From IMG/VR virus record IMGVR_UViG_3300032323_000188, positions 1-22,820 of that record: a stretch of DNA of 22,820 nt. The stretch is one strand, 5' to 3'. Both the position numbers and the translations under genes were made by a program. This stretch comes from a virus. The notes under the pieces were generated by a model. That model made no database searches. It saw only the letters and a program-made list of their open reading frames with translations, and had not been told where the DNA came from. Of the stretch, positions 13,686 through 22,253 are shown in pieces (position 1 is the first letter of the stretch; each line of letters starts with the position of its first letter).

Positions 13686-13686
13686 T

Positions 13687-16242
13687 ATGGCCAACACGAT
13701 CCCACCAGTCCTCGTCGAATTACAGTTAGAAACCGCCAACATTAAAGCGCAAATGGCGCAGGTGAATAAGAACTTCGAACAATTTGGGGCGACGGTATCC
13801 AAGCAAACGAGCTTCCTGTCTAAATTTAAGGCTACGGCAGCGGGTGTGTTTTCAGGCAATCTCATGACCAGCGGTATGCAAGCAATACAAGCGAGCATTC
13901 GTGGGGCTATCGTAGAAGCGCAAGAATACGAGAAGGTGACTGCCCAACTTAACGCGGGTATTGCGTCTACTGGTAACTTAGCAGGGCTGACCGTCGCGGG
14001 GCTACAAGAACAAGCAGCAGCGCTAGAATCATTATCGGCACAAGACGAAATTGCTATTATGAAAAATCAGGCGTTACTCCAAACTTTTACAAATGTACGA
14101 AATGTGGTCGGAGAAGGCAACAATATTTTTGACCAAGCTTCCCTTGCTATTCTAAACATGGGCGCAAAAATGGGCGATAATGCTGGGTCTGCCATGCAGT
14201 TGGGCAAGGCTTTGAACGATCCAATTCGCGGTATGGGCGCACTCAGGCGTGTAGGCGTGGTATTCACTGCGGAGCAAGAAGAATCAATTAAAACTATGGT
14301 CGCTGCTGGCGACATTATGGGCGCGCAAAAAGTTATTCTACAAGAATTAGAGGTCGAGTTCGGTGGGGCTGCTGCTGCTGCCGGAGATACTTTTGCGGGT
14401 GCAATTTTCCGCGCCAAAGACAAGGTAGGAGATTTCTCTCGTACTTTGATTGCCAATTTACAACCTATTTTATTGAGCGTGGGCAAGGTCATAGGCGATT
14501 TATGGAGCAGGTATTTAACTCCTTTATTTAAGATTATTAACGATAACAAAGAAGCGTTACTCGCATTTGTCGGCGTTCTCGGTGCTGCTTACGCTGCCTT
14601 AAAACTTTACGGTGTAATTCTCGGGGTGGTTAAGGCTGCCCAAACAGGTTATGCGGTCGCGCAGGTTCTCATGTCGGGTGGGCAACTAGCTTCTATCGCT
14701 TCCACCAACGGACTCGCTGCTTCTATGCTTCGCCTTAATGCAATCATGACTGCTAACCCTGTCGGGCTTATCGTCGCTGGTATTGCCCTTCTCGCTGCGG
14801 GCTTCGTAATTGCATGGAATCATTCTGAAACTTTCCGTAAGGTAGTCGTCAAAGGCTTGCAGATTGTCCTTAACGGCGTCGGCTATCTAGTCGGTGCTAT
14901 CGCCAAGATGATCGGACTATTCGCCAAGATTCCCGGAATGGGCTGGGCGAAAGGTATTGCCGACGGTGCCGCCAAGGCTGCTACTGATATTCGCAAGGTA
15001 AGCGACGGACTCGACGGATTAGCTAATAAAAAAATTAAGATTCCGGGCTTCGGCGCTAGTGCTGCAACTGCTGGCGCTACTGGGGCAGAGGCTCCTGGGG
15101 GCGGTATTACTGCGCAAGACATGAAAGACATGAAGAAGGCTGCCCAAGAGAAGGCTAAGGATCTGGCGAAAGCCAGAGAAGACGTTAAAAAGTCATACGC
15201 GAAAATGAATGAAGTAATAACAGAAGCGCGTAAAAAGAGTGTCGAATTAGAAACTGATTACCATAAAGAAGTATCTAAGATTAGCCAGCAATACGCCGAT
15301 AAAGAATTGGCTATCCGCAAGAATTACGCGAACAAGGCAATTGAACTTGAAGTTGAGGCAGACAAAAAGCGCGCAAGCATAATTCAGAGGTCAAGAGAAT
15401 TATTGACCAACGCCTTTGCAAGTGGTACCAAAATCGACCTCGGTAAATTATTCGAGGACTCAGATAAATCTGGTGCCGGACTTGTCGCTAAACTCAAAGA
15501 AAAATATGCAGCGATAGCGAAACTGCAAAGGTCAGCCGGAGCGTTAGCGAGCGCTGGATTCACCCAGACATTTATTCAGGACGTCGTAAGCCAAGGTCCT
15601 GAAGCTGGAAATGCTATGGCTGAGGCTATTCTGCAATCTACCCCTGAAGCTATCTCCGAAATGCAGAACCTGTTTATAGGTATTGAGAGCATAAGCAAGA
15701 ACGGGCTTAACACGCTCGCGGAACAGATGAGCACCTCGACAAGTTTCGCTACGCAGGAACTTCTTGATGAGTATGAAAATGTAGGGGTGGAACTTAAAAA
15801 TCTACTTACCAAGAACACCAATGATCTTACAGACGCACTAGCGACCAACCAACAGGAGCTACAAGACGCGTTACTCGCTGCTCAAACTGCCTATAAAGAC
15901 GCTATTGATAAGCTTGAAAAAGACACGAAAGACAAGCTCGCGACCCTGCAAGATGAATTACGCACGACGGCTGAAACAATTAGGCAACTATCAGGGGCTA
16001 AGGCTGCCGCGGGTGCGCTAGCTGCTTCCCCTGCTGCCCCAATTCTCGCGAATACAAGTAACCTCGGTCTTGCTGGTCAATCTAGTGGTACGGTCATTAT
16101 CAACAATAATGCCAATGTGTCTGGCATTAACCTGACCGATCCGCAAGCAACGGCTACGACAGTAAGTAATGCCATGCGATTCGGTTCGACGCAAGGTATA
16201 ACCACACTTCGTTACCGCCCAGATGAGATGGAGTATAGATAA
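13687..16242 (+). CDS. Tail tape measure protein
   Basis: An 851-aa protein, the longest in the window, in the canonical place after the chaperones. It starts with a helical, Gln/Ala-rich region, has hydrophobic segments near residues 295-320 and 357-378 (PVGLIVAGIALLAAGFVIAW) and 398-420, and then a long charged coiled coil from about 478 to 560. Tape measures set tail length at roughly 1.5 angstrom per residue, so a tail near 125-130 nm would be expected. The C-terminus has a short Gly/Asn strand region (TVIINNNANVSG). No peptidase or lysozyme motif was recognised. The stop overlaps the Dit-like gene start. Confidence 0.92.
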   Translation: MANTIPPVLVELQLETANIKAQMAQVNKNFEQFGATVSKQTSFLSKFKATAAGVFSGNLMTSGMQAIQASIRGAIVEAQEYEKVTAQLNAGIASTGNLAGLTVAGLQEQAAALESLSAQDEIAIMKNQALLQTFTNVRNVVGEGNNIFDQASLAILNMGAKMGDNAGSAMQLGKALNDPIRGMGALRRVGVVFTAEQEESIKTMVAAGDIMGAQKVILQELEVEFGGAAAAAGDTFAGAIFRAKDKVGDFSRTLIANLQPILLSVGKVIGDLWSRYLTPLFKIINDNKEALLAFVGVLGAAYAALKLYGVILGVVKAAQTGYAVAQVLMSGGQLASIASTNGLAASMLRLNAIMTANPVGLIVAGIALLAAGFVIAWNHSETFRKVVVKGLQIVLNGVGYLVGAIAKMIGLFAKIPGMGWAKGIADGAAKAATDIRKVSDGLDGLANKKIKIPGFGASAATAGATGAEAPGGGITAQDMKDMKKAAQEKAKDLAKAREDVKKSYAKMNEVITEARKKSVELETDYHKEVSKISQQYADKELAIRKNYANKAIELEVEADKKRASIIQRSRELLTNAFASGTKIDLGKLFEDSDKSGAGLVAKLKEKYAAIAKLQRSAGALASAGFTQTFIQDVVSQGPEAGNAMAEAILQSTPEAISEMQNLFIGIESISKNGLNTLAEQMSTSTSFATQELLDEYENVGVELKNLLTKNTNDLTDALATNQQELQDALLAAQTAYKDAIDKLEKDTKDKLATLQDELRTTAETIRQLSGAKAAAGALAASPAAPILANTSNLGLAGQSSGTVIINNNANVSGINLTDPQATATTVSNAMRFGSTQGITTLRYRPDEMEYR

Positions 16243-17360
16243 TGCCAACGGTATCCAGCCTTAATCAATATTCTTTAGCGTTTAACGGTTATGTGTTCGG
16301 TGGCGGATCATCTATGCACCAGATTCTGGATTTAAATGGCTTAGAATCTTTGCCTTCTATTCGTAACCAAGACGACAACCGAGGCTATGCCGACGGTATG
16401 TTCACAGGTAACGACTTCCTATCAGGGCGCGAGATTACGGCGACGATACTTACTACCGGCAATACGGCTTCGGCTTCTATCTCTAGCGCAACGGCGACAG
16501 GCGGAAGCGTAATTACATACAATACTTCTACGGTTCATGGCTTAATCTCAGGACAAATTGTGACTATAACTGGCGTCGTTTCGACTGGTAATCCTTCGGG
16601 AACTGCTGGCACAGGCTTTAACCAAACTCTTACCGCAGCGACAGTAACCTCACCTACGCAATTTACAATTGCGGTGGTATTAACGGACACTCGCACTTCC
16701 GGCGGGGTAATGAATATGTCCTCTAGCGCCCAAGCGAATTACAACTTACTTCAGCGAGCGCTTCTACCACAGACCACAGGTACGACAATTTTACAGTTCC
16801 AACTATCTTTATCGGCTGGATTGCAGCGTGTGAACGCGCGCGTGAGAGCAAATAAGACCCTTGTGGATCCTGATTACACATACGGCTACATTAAGAGCCA
16901 ATACACCTTCTTCTGCCCAGACCCGCGCTTTTATGACGATACCTTACAAACAGCTTCTCTGGCGGTATCTAATGCCCTTGGCCGTATCTATAACAGAACC
17001 TATAACCTCGTTTATGGTTTCGGGTCATCTGGCGCTGCGACTACGGTACAGAACAACGGTTGGGCTACGACCTATCCGACAATTACGCTCAACGGTCCGA
17101 TTGTGAATCCGACTATAGGTAATCAAACTACAGGCGATTTTATTACAATTACAGGATCTTATTCCAACACCAACACAATTTTTATTGACCTAGATTCTAA
17201 GTATGTAACGGTAGACGGAGTGCCAGCGCGTAATCTTATTACCGGAAATTCAACTTGGTTTGGCGCAATTCCCGGAGCCAATCAGTTTTACCTAACAGGC
17301 ACAGGTACGGTAGCAGGAGTAACCGCTGCTACGGTATCATGGCGCTCGGCGTACATTTAA
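16242..17360 (+). CDS. Distal tail (Dit-like) protein with inserted beta module
   Basis: A 372-aa protein directly after the tape measure, where distal tail proteins form the hub ring at the tube end. The N-terminus (SLAFNGYVFGGG, then LPSIRNQDDNRGYADG) and the middle (NKTLVDPDYTYGYIKSQYTF, FFCPDPRFYDD) follow the Dit-like pattern: a tube-like domain followed by a beta galectin-like part. Residues about 88-150 carry an inserted module (HGLISGQIVTITGV, then TSPTQFTIAV) also found twice in the fibre protein at 17924. Unlike many siphoviruses, the hub-like gene does not follow directly but comes after four fibre-region genes. Confidence 0.78.
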   Translation: MPTVSSLNQYSLAFNGYVFGGGSSMHQILDLNGLESLPSIRNQDDNRGYADGMFTGNDFLSGREITATILTTGNTASASISSATATGGSVITYNTSTVHGLISGQIVTITGVVSTGNPSGTAGTGFNQTLTAATVTSPTQFTIAVVLTDTRTSGGVMNMSSSAQANYNLLQRALLPQTTGTTILQFQLSLSAGLQRVNARVRANKTLVDPDYTYGYIKSQYTFFCPDPRFYDDTLQTASLAVSNALGRIYNRTYNLVYGFGSSGAATTVQNNGWATTYPTITLNGPIVNPTIGNQTTGDFITITGSYSNTNTIFIDLDSKYVTVDGVPARNLITGNSTWFGAIPGANQFYLTGTGTVAGVTAATVSWRSAYI

Positions 17361-17369
17361 GGAGAAATC

Positions 17370-17915
17370 ATGGCATTACGGACACCCCCAAGTTGGCAAC
17401 AAAATGCCTCACACCCTGCTGAGAATGATCGCCTGTCTACGCAAGGACTGTGGCGCACGACTGGCGTAATGAATGCTGCTGACCTAGCAGTTTCTGCAAA
17501 CGGCACACCAAACATGAGCGTTAATGTCGCTTCGGGTTGGGCTGCCATTGTCGGAGATTACACAACCAACATGGGAACTTACCAATGCTATAACGACGGC
17601 GTCACGAATCTTCTTATTGCCCCAGCCAACGGATCTAACCCTCGTATTGACCTTATTTGTATGACGGTATCGGATTCATACTACACAGGGTCGCTTAACC
17701 AAGTTGCGTTCAATGTCGTAACTGGTGTGCCTTCAGTTACCCCTGCTATTCCGGCAACCCCGACTAACTCGATTGCTCTCGCGCGCGTCGCGGTAGGGGC
17801 GGGGGCAGTCAGCATTACGGCTGGTAATATTACAGACGTGCGAGTTACCTCAACCTCTGCAATCACGGTAGACTTATCATCTGTCGAGACTGCTATCTTT
17901 ATGCAAGCTTACTAG
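17370..17915 (+). CDS. Baseplate or tail-fibre base protein
   Basis: A 181-aa protein with segments typical of small baseplate/tail-spike base proteins in actinobacterial and related phages: the LSTQGLWRTTGV start, VASGWAAIVGDY, GTYQCYNDG, NPRIDLICMTVSDSYY and a Pro-rich TPAIPATPTNSIALARVAV. It probably links fibres to the tail tip. It has a strong SD (AAGGAGAA) and is followed by another SD-led fibre gene. No enzymatic motif is seen. Confidence 0.72.
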   Translation: MALRTPPSWQQNASHPAENDRLSTQGLWRTTGVMNAADLAVSANGTPNMSVNVASGWAAIVGDYTTNMGTYQCYNDGVTNLLIAPANGSNPRIDLICMTVSDSYYTGSLNQVAFNVVTGVPSVTPAIPATPTNSIALARVAVGAGAVSITAGNITDVRVTSTSAITVDLSSVETAIFMQAY

Positions 17916-17923
17916 GAGAAAAA

Positions 17924-18727
17924 ATGCCAGTAAATACACCGAATCTGCTCGCGCGTAATTACCCTTTATTGGGGGCGACGCCCACGCAATTTAATATTTC
18001 TAACAAGGCGCTCACATCTAACCTTGCGACAATCACCACATCAGCGGTACATAACATTACACAGGTGGGAACCCTCGTAACAATCTCTGGCGTAGATACA
18101 GTCTTCGACGGCACATACAATATTCATTCTATCCCAACCACTTCAACATTCACTTTTGTAAAAACAAACGCAAACGTCACGAGCGCAGCAGTTAGCCCTG
18201 TCGGTATTGCGACATTTAACACAGGTGCTTCTGGCGTAACTAACGGTTTTCTAATTACCAACAAAGTAGTTCAGAACGGTATCGCGACACTGACAACTTC
18301 GGCAGCGCATGGTCTGGCAGTACAAGATTATGTGTCGGTTACGATCGGCGATACAATTTATGACTCAACGCAAATTTCAATCCTCGCGGTGCCGACAACT
18401 ACTACATTTTCATACGCGGTAGCGACCACGACCGCTGCGACAACAGCGGTGTCGCAAGGTTCTTACGGTCGCATGCCAGTAATTTATACAGTTCCGGCTT
18501 CTACTAGCACAATTGTCACAAACATAATTGTAGTAAATACTTCGAGTTCAGCACAAACATTTTCTATGTGCCTTAATACTTTTTGTCTTGCGTTTCAACA
18601 GTCAATTGCTGCGAACTCAAGCGCTTACTTTGACTTGAAGCAGGATCTAAACACCACACAAACAATTAACGCGTCGGCTTCTTCTTCTCGCGTAAATATA
18701 CAAATTAGCGGAATGACGGTGGTGTAA
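17924..18727 (+). CDS. Tail fibre protein with two repeated beta modules (cassette B)
   Basis: A 267-aa, Thr/Ser-rich beta protein. Two copies of one module are visible: residues about 35-85 (HNITQVGTLVTISGVDTVF, then TTSTFTFV) and about 115-170 (HGLAVQDYVSVTIGDTIYD, then TTTTFSYAV). Both follow the order Thr-rich strand, His-Gly/Asn, VTI, a YD/FDGTY-like turn and TFxY. The Dit-like protein at 16242 carries the same module. The C-terminal 80 residues look like the small protein at 882. The gene is followed 2 nt later by the second polyglycine protein. A fibre role is inferred. Confidence 0.72.
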   Translation: MPVNTPNLLARNYPLLGATPTQFNISNKALTSNLATITTSAVHNITQVGTLVTISGVDTVFDGTYNIHSIPTTSTFTFVKTNANVTSAAVSPVGIATFNTGASGVTNGFLITNKVVQNGIATLTTSAAHGLAVQDYVSVTIGDTIYDSTQISILAVPTTTTFSYAVATTTAATTAVSQGSYGRMPVIYTVPASTSTIVTNIIVVNTSSSAQTFSMCLNTFCLAFQQSIAANSSAYFDLKQDLNTTQTINASASSSRVNIQISGMTVV

Positions 18728-18729
18728 TT

Positions 18730-19578
18730 ATGGGTCTATCAGTATTTCCTGTTCCAGTTTCGAGCGCTCCTATTGCGCTCGGGGGAATCACCGCGCAAGG
18801 TCTTAATATTCCTACTGGGGTATCTTTACGCGCTACCTATACTTCGTCGCAGACAGGTTTAACTTATCCTTCTGGAATTATTAATGTGTTCGCAATTGTT
18901 ATTGGTGGGGGTGCTGGCGGTGGCAACGGCGGAGGCGGAGGCGGTGGTGGTGGTGGCGTAGCTATGGGTTGGATAAGTGCTCCTGCTAGGCTTACTGTCG
19001 GAGCAGGTGGCGCTGCAGTGAGTGCAGGAGGTTTTTCCAACGCGGGATTACTTGTCGGGGCTGGTGGTGGCAATAGTGGTACGAGTTCTGTTGCGCCTGT
19101 TTTAGGAGCTGGTGGCACTAATGGCGCAGGAAGCGCAGGAGGCGCAGGTTGGGCTTTGAGTTATCCTAATGCAGTTTTAGGCGGTTCAGGTGGCGCAACT
19201 GGTGGTACTGGAGCAGGATCGGGTGGAGCTGGTAATACGACAATTAACAATTTATCTGGTTCTGGCGGAGGCGGTACATTTGTCAGCGGTGGAGTGGGTG
19301 GCGCTGGTGGATTTGGCTTCTTCACTGGTGGCGGTGGTGGTGGATTTAATAACGGTGACGGCTCTGCTGGCACAGGTGGAGCAACTTCTACCTTCGCGGG
19401 TGCTGCTGGTGGCGGAAGTAGTGTGGGCGGTTCTGGTGGAAGTGGATATTTAGCGGCAGGTGTAACCCCTTCAACGTCTGTTGGAGGTGTCGGCGGTAGC
19501 GGTGGCGGAGGTGGTGGCGGAGGTGCTAGTAACTTCGGCGGTGCTGGCGGTGGCGGTGCAGTTCTAATTTATTACTAG
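18730..19578 (+). CDS. Polyglycine-rich adhesin-like protein (cassette B)
   Basis: A 282-aa protein with a 55-residue N-terminal lead (MGLSVFPVPVSSAPIALGG) and then a glycine-rich domain of the same type as at 1164: a hydrophobic strand entering Gly tracts (INVFAIVIGGGAGGGN), LTVGAGGAAV, many GGxGG blocks, and a closing GGAVLIYY. This one is richer in Gly and lacks the extra C-terminal strand region of the first. It sits in the tail-fibre region, where receptor-binding adhesins are expected, and polyglycine-II packing with variable loops is the known architecture of this class. Receptor binding is inferred. Confidence 0.8.
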   Translation: MGLSVFPVPVSSAPIALGGITAQGLNIPTGVSLRATYTSSQTGLTYPSGIINVFAIVIGGGAGGGNGGGGGGGGGGVAMGWISAPARLTVGAGGAAVSAGGFSNAGLLVGAGGGNSGTSSVAPVLGAGGTNGAGSAGGAGWALSYPNAVLGGSGGATGGTGAGSGGAGNTTINNLSGSGGGGTFVSGGVGGAGGFGFFTGGGGGGFNNGDGSAGTGGATSTFAGAAGGGSSVGGSGGSGYLAAGVTPSTSVGGVGGSGGGGGGGGASNFGGAGGGGAVLIYY

Positions 19579-19586
19579 GAGATAAA

Positions 19587-19757
19587 ATGGCAAAATTCGC
19601 AGCAATTCAAGACGACGTTGTCTATAACATTATAGAAGCAGATACATTAGAAATTGCTACTGCGGTTTCTGGTTTGGTATGCATAGAATACACAGACGAA
19701 ACTCCTTTATCTATTGGCGATGAGTACCAAGAAAAACCTGCTAAGACTGTAAAATAA
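19587..19757 (+). CDS. 56-aa small protein following the second adhesin (cassette B)
   Basis: A short gene with a clear SD (TAGGAGAT) before ATG 19587. The product starts MAKFAAIQDDVVYNIIEAD, continues with LEIATAVSGLVCIEYTDE and ends in IGDEYQEKP. This pattern is common to small proteins beside tail-fibre genes of aquatic phages. It parallels the 114-aa protein after the first polyglycine gene. It has no membrane segment. Its role (chaperone or accessory of the adhesin) is inferred. Confidence 0.75.
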   Translation: MAKFAAIQDDVVYNIIEADTLEIATAVSGLVCIEYTDETPLSIGDEYQEKPAKTVK

Positions 19758-19761
19758 CGGT

Positions 19762-20856
19762 ATGACCACTACATACCGATACCTTTTTGCGGATCTTCTG
19801 ACGAATGAAATTCTCGCGGAGCTTCCAATTACCGGAGTTAATTTTACCCAGCAACTTAATACCTCTGGCACTTTCACTGGTCATTTATTGCTTTCTGGCG
19901 TGAATGCGGTAGACCTTAATGTATCGGCTGGAACGATTCCGGGGCGCACCGCTATTTATGTAGATCGTAACGGTATTCTCGTATGGGGTGGCGTTCTATG
20001 GAATCGCCAATACAACTCCACTAGCCAAACACTTACCTTTCAAGCGCGGGAGTTCGAGTCGTACTTTGAGCGCCGTAAAATTACGACCACACAGGTATTT
20101 AACAATGTAGACCAGTTAACTATCGCTAACACACTAATAAATCAAGCGCAGCTAGTAACCAATGGCAACATAGGCGTCGTAACCACCCCGACAACTTCTG
20201 GTGTATTGGTTAGCCGTACTTATTACGGTTATGAATTGAAGAATGTGTATTCAGCGTTGCAGGATCTGTCGAAACAATTAGACGGATTTGACTTTAACAT
20301 TCTGGTCGCCTACGACGGTGGCGGTAATCCGACAAAAAGGCTCGTCTTATCTTTCCCTAAATCTGGCACTACTTATTCTCCTACGAGTTTATCTGCGCCT
20401 GTATTCCAATTCCCTAGCGGTAACATGATTGAATACGAATACCCAGAAGACGCTTCTATTGCAGCTAATACTATTTACGCTCTCGGTGCTGGCAGTAACG
20501 AAGGCAAGTTAATCGCGACTGCTAATGATCCTGCCTTATTAGCAGCGGGATTCCCGTTGCTAGAGCAAGAAGCTAACTATTCCGACATAACAGACGCGAC
20601 AATGCTAGCAAGCTTGGCGACAGGACAAATCAAGGCGACGGCATACCCACCGACAACTTTACGCGTGGTCGCCCCGCCTTCTCAAAATCCTGAATTTGGT
20701 ACTTATGTAATTGGAGATGAATGTCGCATTATTATTACAGATAATAGATTCCCTGAAACCCTCGACGCTATTTATCGCCTAGTTGCACTTAGCGTTACCC
20801 CGGGAGAAGACGGTCCTGAACGAATTACATTGACCCTTACGACAGGAACTTATTAA
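19762..20856 (+). CDS. Minor tail protein, baseplate hub/Tal-like
   Basis: A 364-aa protein resembling hub-type minor tail proteins of actinobacterial siphoviruses: an early strand block (ITGVNFTQQLNTSGTFTGHL), then GRTAIYVDRNGILVWGGVLW, TLTFQAREFESYFERRKI, a helical part (LKNVYSALQDLSKQLDGFDF), and a late EYPEDASIAAN segment. These follow the gp27-like hub pattern. The start is 4 nt after the 56-aa gene, and the stop overlaps the next gene. No lysozyme or peptidase domain follows at the C-terminus, so cell-wall penetration must lie elsewhere. Confidence 0.8.
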   Translation: MTTTYRYLFADLLTNEILAELPITGVNFTQQLNTSGTFTGHLLLSGVNAVDLNVSAGTIPGRTAIYVDRNGILVWGGVLWNRQYNSTSQTLTFQAREFESYFERRKITTTQVFNNVDQLTIANTLINQAQLVTNGNIGVVTTPTTSGVLVSRTYYGYELKNVYSALQDLSKQLDGFDFNILVAYDGGGNPTKRLVLSFPKSGTTYSPTSLSAPVFQFPSGNMIEYEYPEDASIAANTIYALGAGSNEGKLIATANDPALLAAGFPLLEQEANYSDITDATMLASLATGQIKATAYPPTTLRVVAPPSQNPEFGTYVIGDECRIIITDNRFPETLDAIYRLVALSVTPGEDGPERITLTLTTGTY

Positions 20857-21071
20857 TGGGATACATAAATCAACCCTTTGACTTTAAAGCGTTTTTCGAC
20901 GATATTTTTGCGCGGTTGCGTAAGTTAGAAACGGCTGGCAGATTTACTGTGCCGATTGTAACTACCGATCCTACCGCCCCTCGTAATGGCGACATGTGGT
21001 ACAACTCGACCTCTGGGCAGCTGAAATTCCGAGATAGCACTGGTACTATTCGCATTGTAACTTTAACATAA
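20856..21071 (+). CDS. Small minor tail protein
   Basis: A 71-aa protein whose second half, TDPTAPRNGDMWYNSTSGQL, is a widespread motif of phage tail-fibre and minor tail proteins (the GDxWYNxTxxxLK turn). The N-terminal half is helical (FKAFFDDIFARLRKLE). The start overlaps the hub gene stop (TAATG), placing it as the last gene of the tail module. It probably caps or trimerises a tip structure; the exact role is unknown. Confidence 0.75.
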   Translation: MGYINQPFDFKAFFDDIFARLRKLETAGRFTVPIVTTDPTAPRNGDMWYNSTSGQLKFRDSTGTIRIVTLT

Positions 21072-21086
21072 CCCGAGAGGGCGCTG

Positions 21087-21332
21087 ATGAATCTCGATAC
21101 GGCTGCGACAATAGCCCAACTCATTTCTTTAATATTTATTCTGCCGTTATCTGCATTTAAGGTATGGCGGAAGATAGATGAGCGCATGACGGCGCAAGAC
21201 CATAAATTATCGAGAATTGAATATGCCCTATTTAACGAAGGTAGGGGCATGGAGCAGCAACTCAAAGAAGTGTATAGGAATCAACAGACGGTGATTACGG
21301 ATCTTGCCGTAATCAAAGCAAAGAGTGCGTAA
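21087..21332 (+). CDS. Membrane-anchored coiled-coil protein at the start of the lysis module
   Basis: An 81-aa protein with one N-terminal membrane segment (AATIAQLISLIFILPLSAF) and then a charged coiled coil (residues about 27-75). SD GAGAGGG precedes it. The stop lies inside the next gene, which begins 8 nt earlier. Small TM/coiled-coil proteins like this occur in phage lysis modules as holin partners or pinholin-like factors. The family is not recognised with certainty. Confidence 0.65.
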   Translation: MNLDTAATIAQLISLIFILPLSAFKVWRKIDERMTAQDHKLSRIEYALFNEGRGMEQQLKEVYRNQQTVITDLAVIKAKSA

Positions 21333-21513
21333 GGCGTTACTAGGGGGCATACTATTAAGCGTTCTGTTATCTGGTTGCGGGTATCAGGGCTGGGTTCGTT
21401 ACCCTTGCCAAGAGTATGAGAATTGGAAAAAGCCGGAGTGCCAGCCCCCTCAATGCGAAGCTATCGGACAATGCACCAAAGACTTACTTCCGGAGGTGGA
21501 AACCAATGGCTAG
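21325..21513 (+). CDS. Small Cys-rich phage lipoprotein in the lysis module
   Basis: A 62-aa protein starting at GTG 21325 inside the preceding gene. It has a signal peptide with an LSGC lipobox (C18 would be lipidated), then GYQGWVRYPCQEYENWKK and a Cys/Pro-rich tail with four more cysteines. I recognise the GWVRYPCQEYENW motif from small lipoproteins in lysis regions of aquatic phages. In Gram-negative hosts such proteins may act as outer-membrane spanins. In an actinobacterial host the role would have to differ. The stop overlaps the next gene's start. Confidence 0.75.
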   Translation: MRKALLGGILLSVLLSGCGYQGWVRYPCQEYENWKKPECQPPQCEAIGQCTKDLLPEVETNG

Positions 21514-21784
21514 GCGACGATTTACACCCGAAGAATTACACGCTCGGCTCATAGTTACTATTGGGATTATACTAGCGGTGGTCTTCGCGGGGTCAGTATT
21601 CAGCCTTCTTTATGCCCTGTTATTCATTACCCAGCCTATGGCGCAAGCCCCTAACGACGCAGCCTTTATCGATCTTGTATCTACTTTATGTGTATTCTTG
21701 ACTGGTACATTGGCTGGAATCCTTAGCGCGAACGGACTAAAATCCAAGCCTAAACCACCAGAAGAAAAAGAGGAAAGCAAATGA
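21506..21784 (+). CDS. Two-TM membrane protein, holin candidate 1
   Basis: A 92-aa protein. The ATG at 21506 is chosen over an upstream in-frame ATG because GGAGG lies 9 nt before it and it starts inside the lipoprotein stop. A basic N-terminus (MARRRFTPEELHARL) leads into two membrane segments (IVTIGIILAVVFAGSVFSL and FIDLVSTLCVFLTGTLAGIL) and a charged Lys/Pro/Glu tail. This is holin-like topology, just upstream of the endolysin and overlapping its start (ATGA). The family may also be a generic phage membrane protein. Confidence 0.7.
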   Translation: MARRRFTPEELHARLIVTIGIILAVVFAGSVFSLLYALLFITQPMAQAPNDAAFIDLVSTLCVFLTGTLAGILSANGLKSKPKPPEEKEESK

Positions 21785-22251
21785 TAGATACGAAGAAGCT
21801 TCTCGAATTATGCGAAGCGAGCGTCGGATACCAAGAAGGCAAGAATAACGACACGACTTTCGGTAAATGGTACGGGCTCAACAACCAACCTTGGTGCGCC
21901 ATGAGCGCGTCTAAGATGTATTTCGACGCCGGAGCGCTGGCTACGGTCGCTAACACCAAAAAGGGTTATGCCTCATGCGACCTATGGCTAAAGCACCTAA
22001 CTCGCAATAATCAAATTGTTCCTATCGGACAGGCTCGGGCTGGAGATCTTGTATTCTTCCAATTCGACGCAGACGCGCAGCCAGATCATGTCGGCATTGT
22101 AAAAAATCACAATAAAACACTTAAATTCGTCAATGTTTATGAGGGCAATACTTCCGCAGATAAGAAGGGTAGCCAGTCAAATGGCGACGGCTTCTACCTA
22201 AAAAAGCGCACTTATGCGACAATTATGGCAATCGCACGACCAAAGGAGTAA
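21781..22251 (+). CDS. Endolysin, CHAP-type peptidase/amidase
   Basis: A 156-aa cell-wall hydrolase consisting of one CHAP domain. The catalytic Cys is in QPWCAMSASKMY (C39), the His in PDHVGIV (H103) and the acidic/polar partner in YEGNT (E121/N123). AGDLVFFQF precedes the His as is usual. No separate cell-wall-binding domain or signal peptide is present, so release would depend on holin. It is coupled to the two-TM gene by ATGA and followed by a second holin-like gene. Confidence 0.9.
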   Translation: MIDTKKLLELCEASVGYQEGKNNDTTFGKWYGLNNQPWCAMSASKMYFDAGALATVANTKKGYASCDLWLKHLTRNNQIVPIGQARAGDLVFFQFDADAQPDHVGIVKNHNKTLKFVNVYEGNTSADKKGSQSNGDGFYLKKRTYATIMAIARPKE

Positions 22252-22253
22252 TT

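Noticed and set aside
14067-14549. Minus-strand frame of 160 codons within the tape measure gene
   Set aside because: Composition shadow; no SD and no credible domain.
21416-21505. Upstream start for the two-TM protein at 21506
   Set aside because: It would lie deep in the lipoprotein gene with no SD; ATG 21506 has GGAGG at 9 nt and a natural basic N-terminus.
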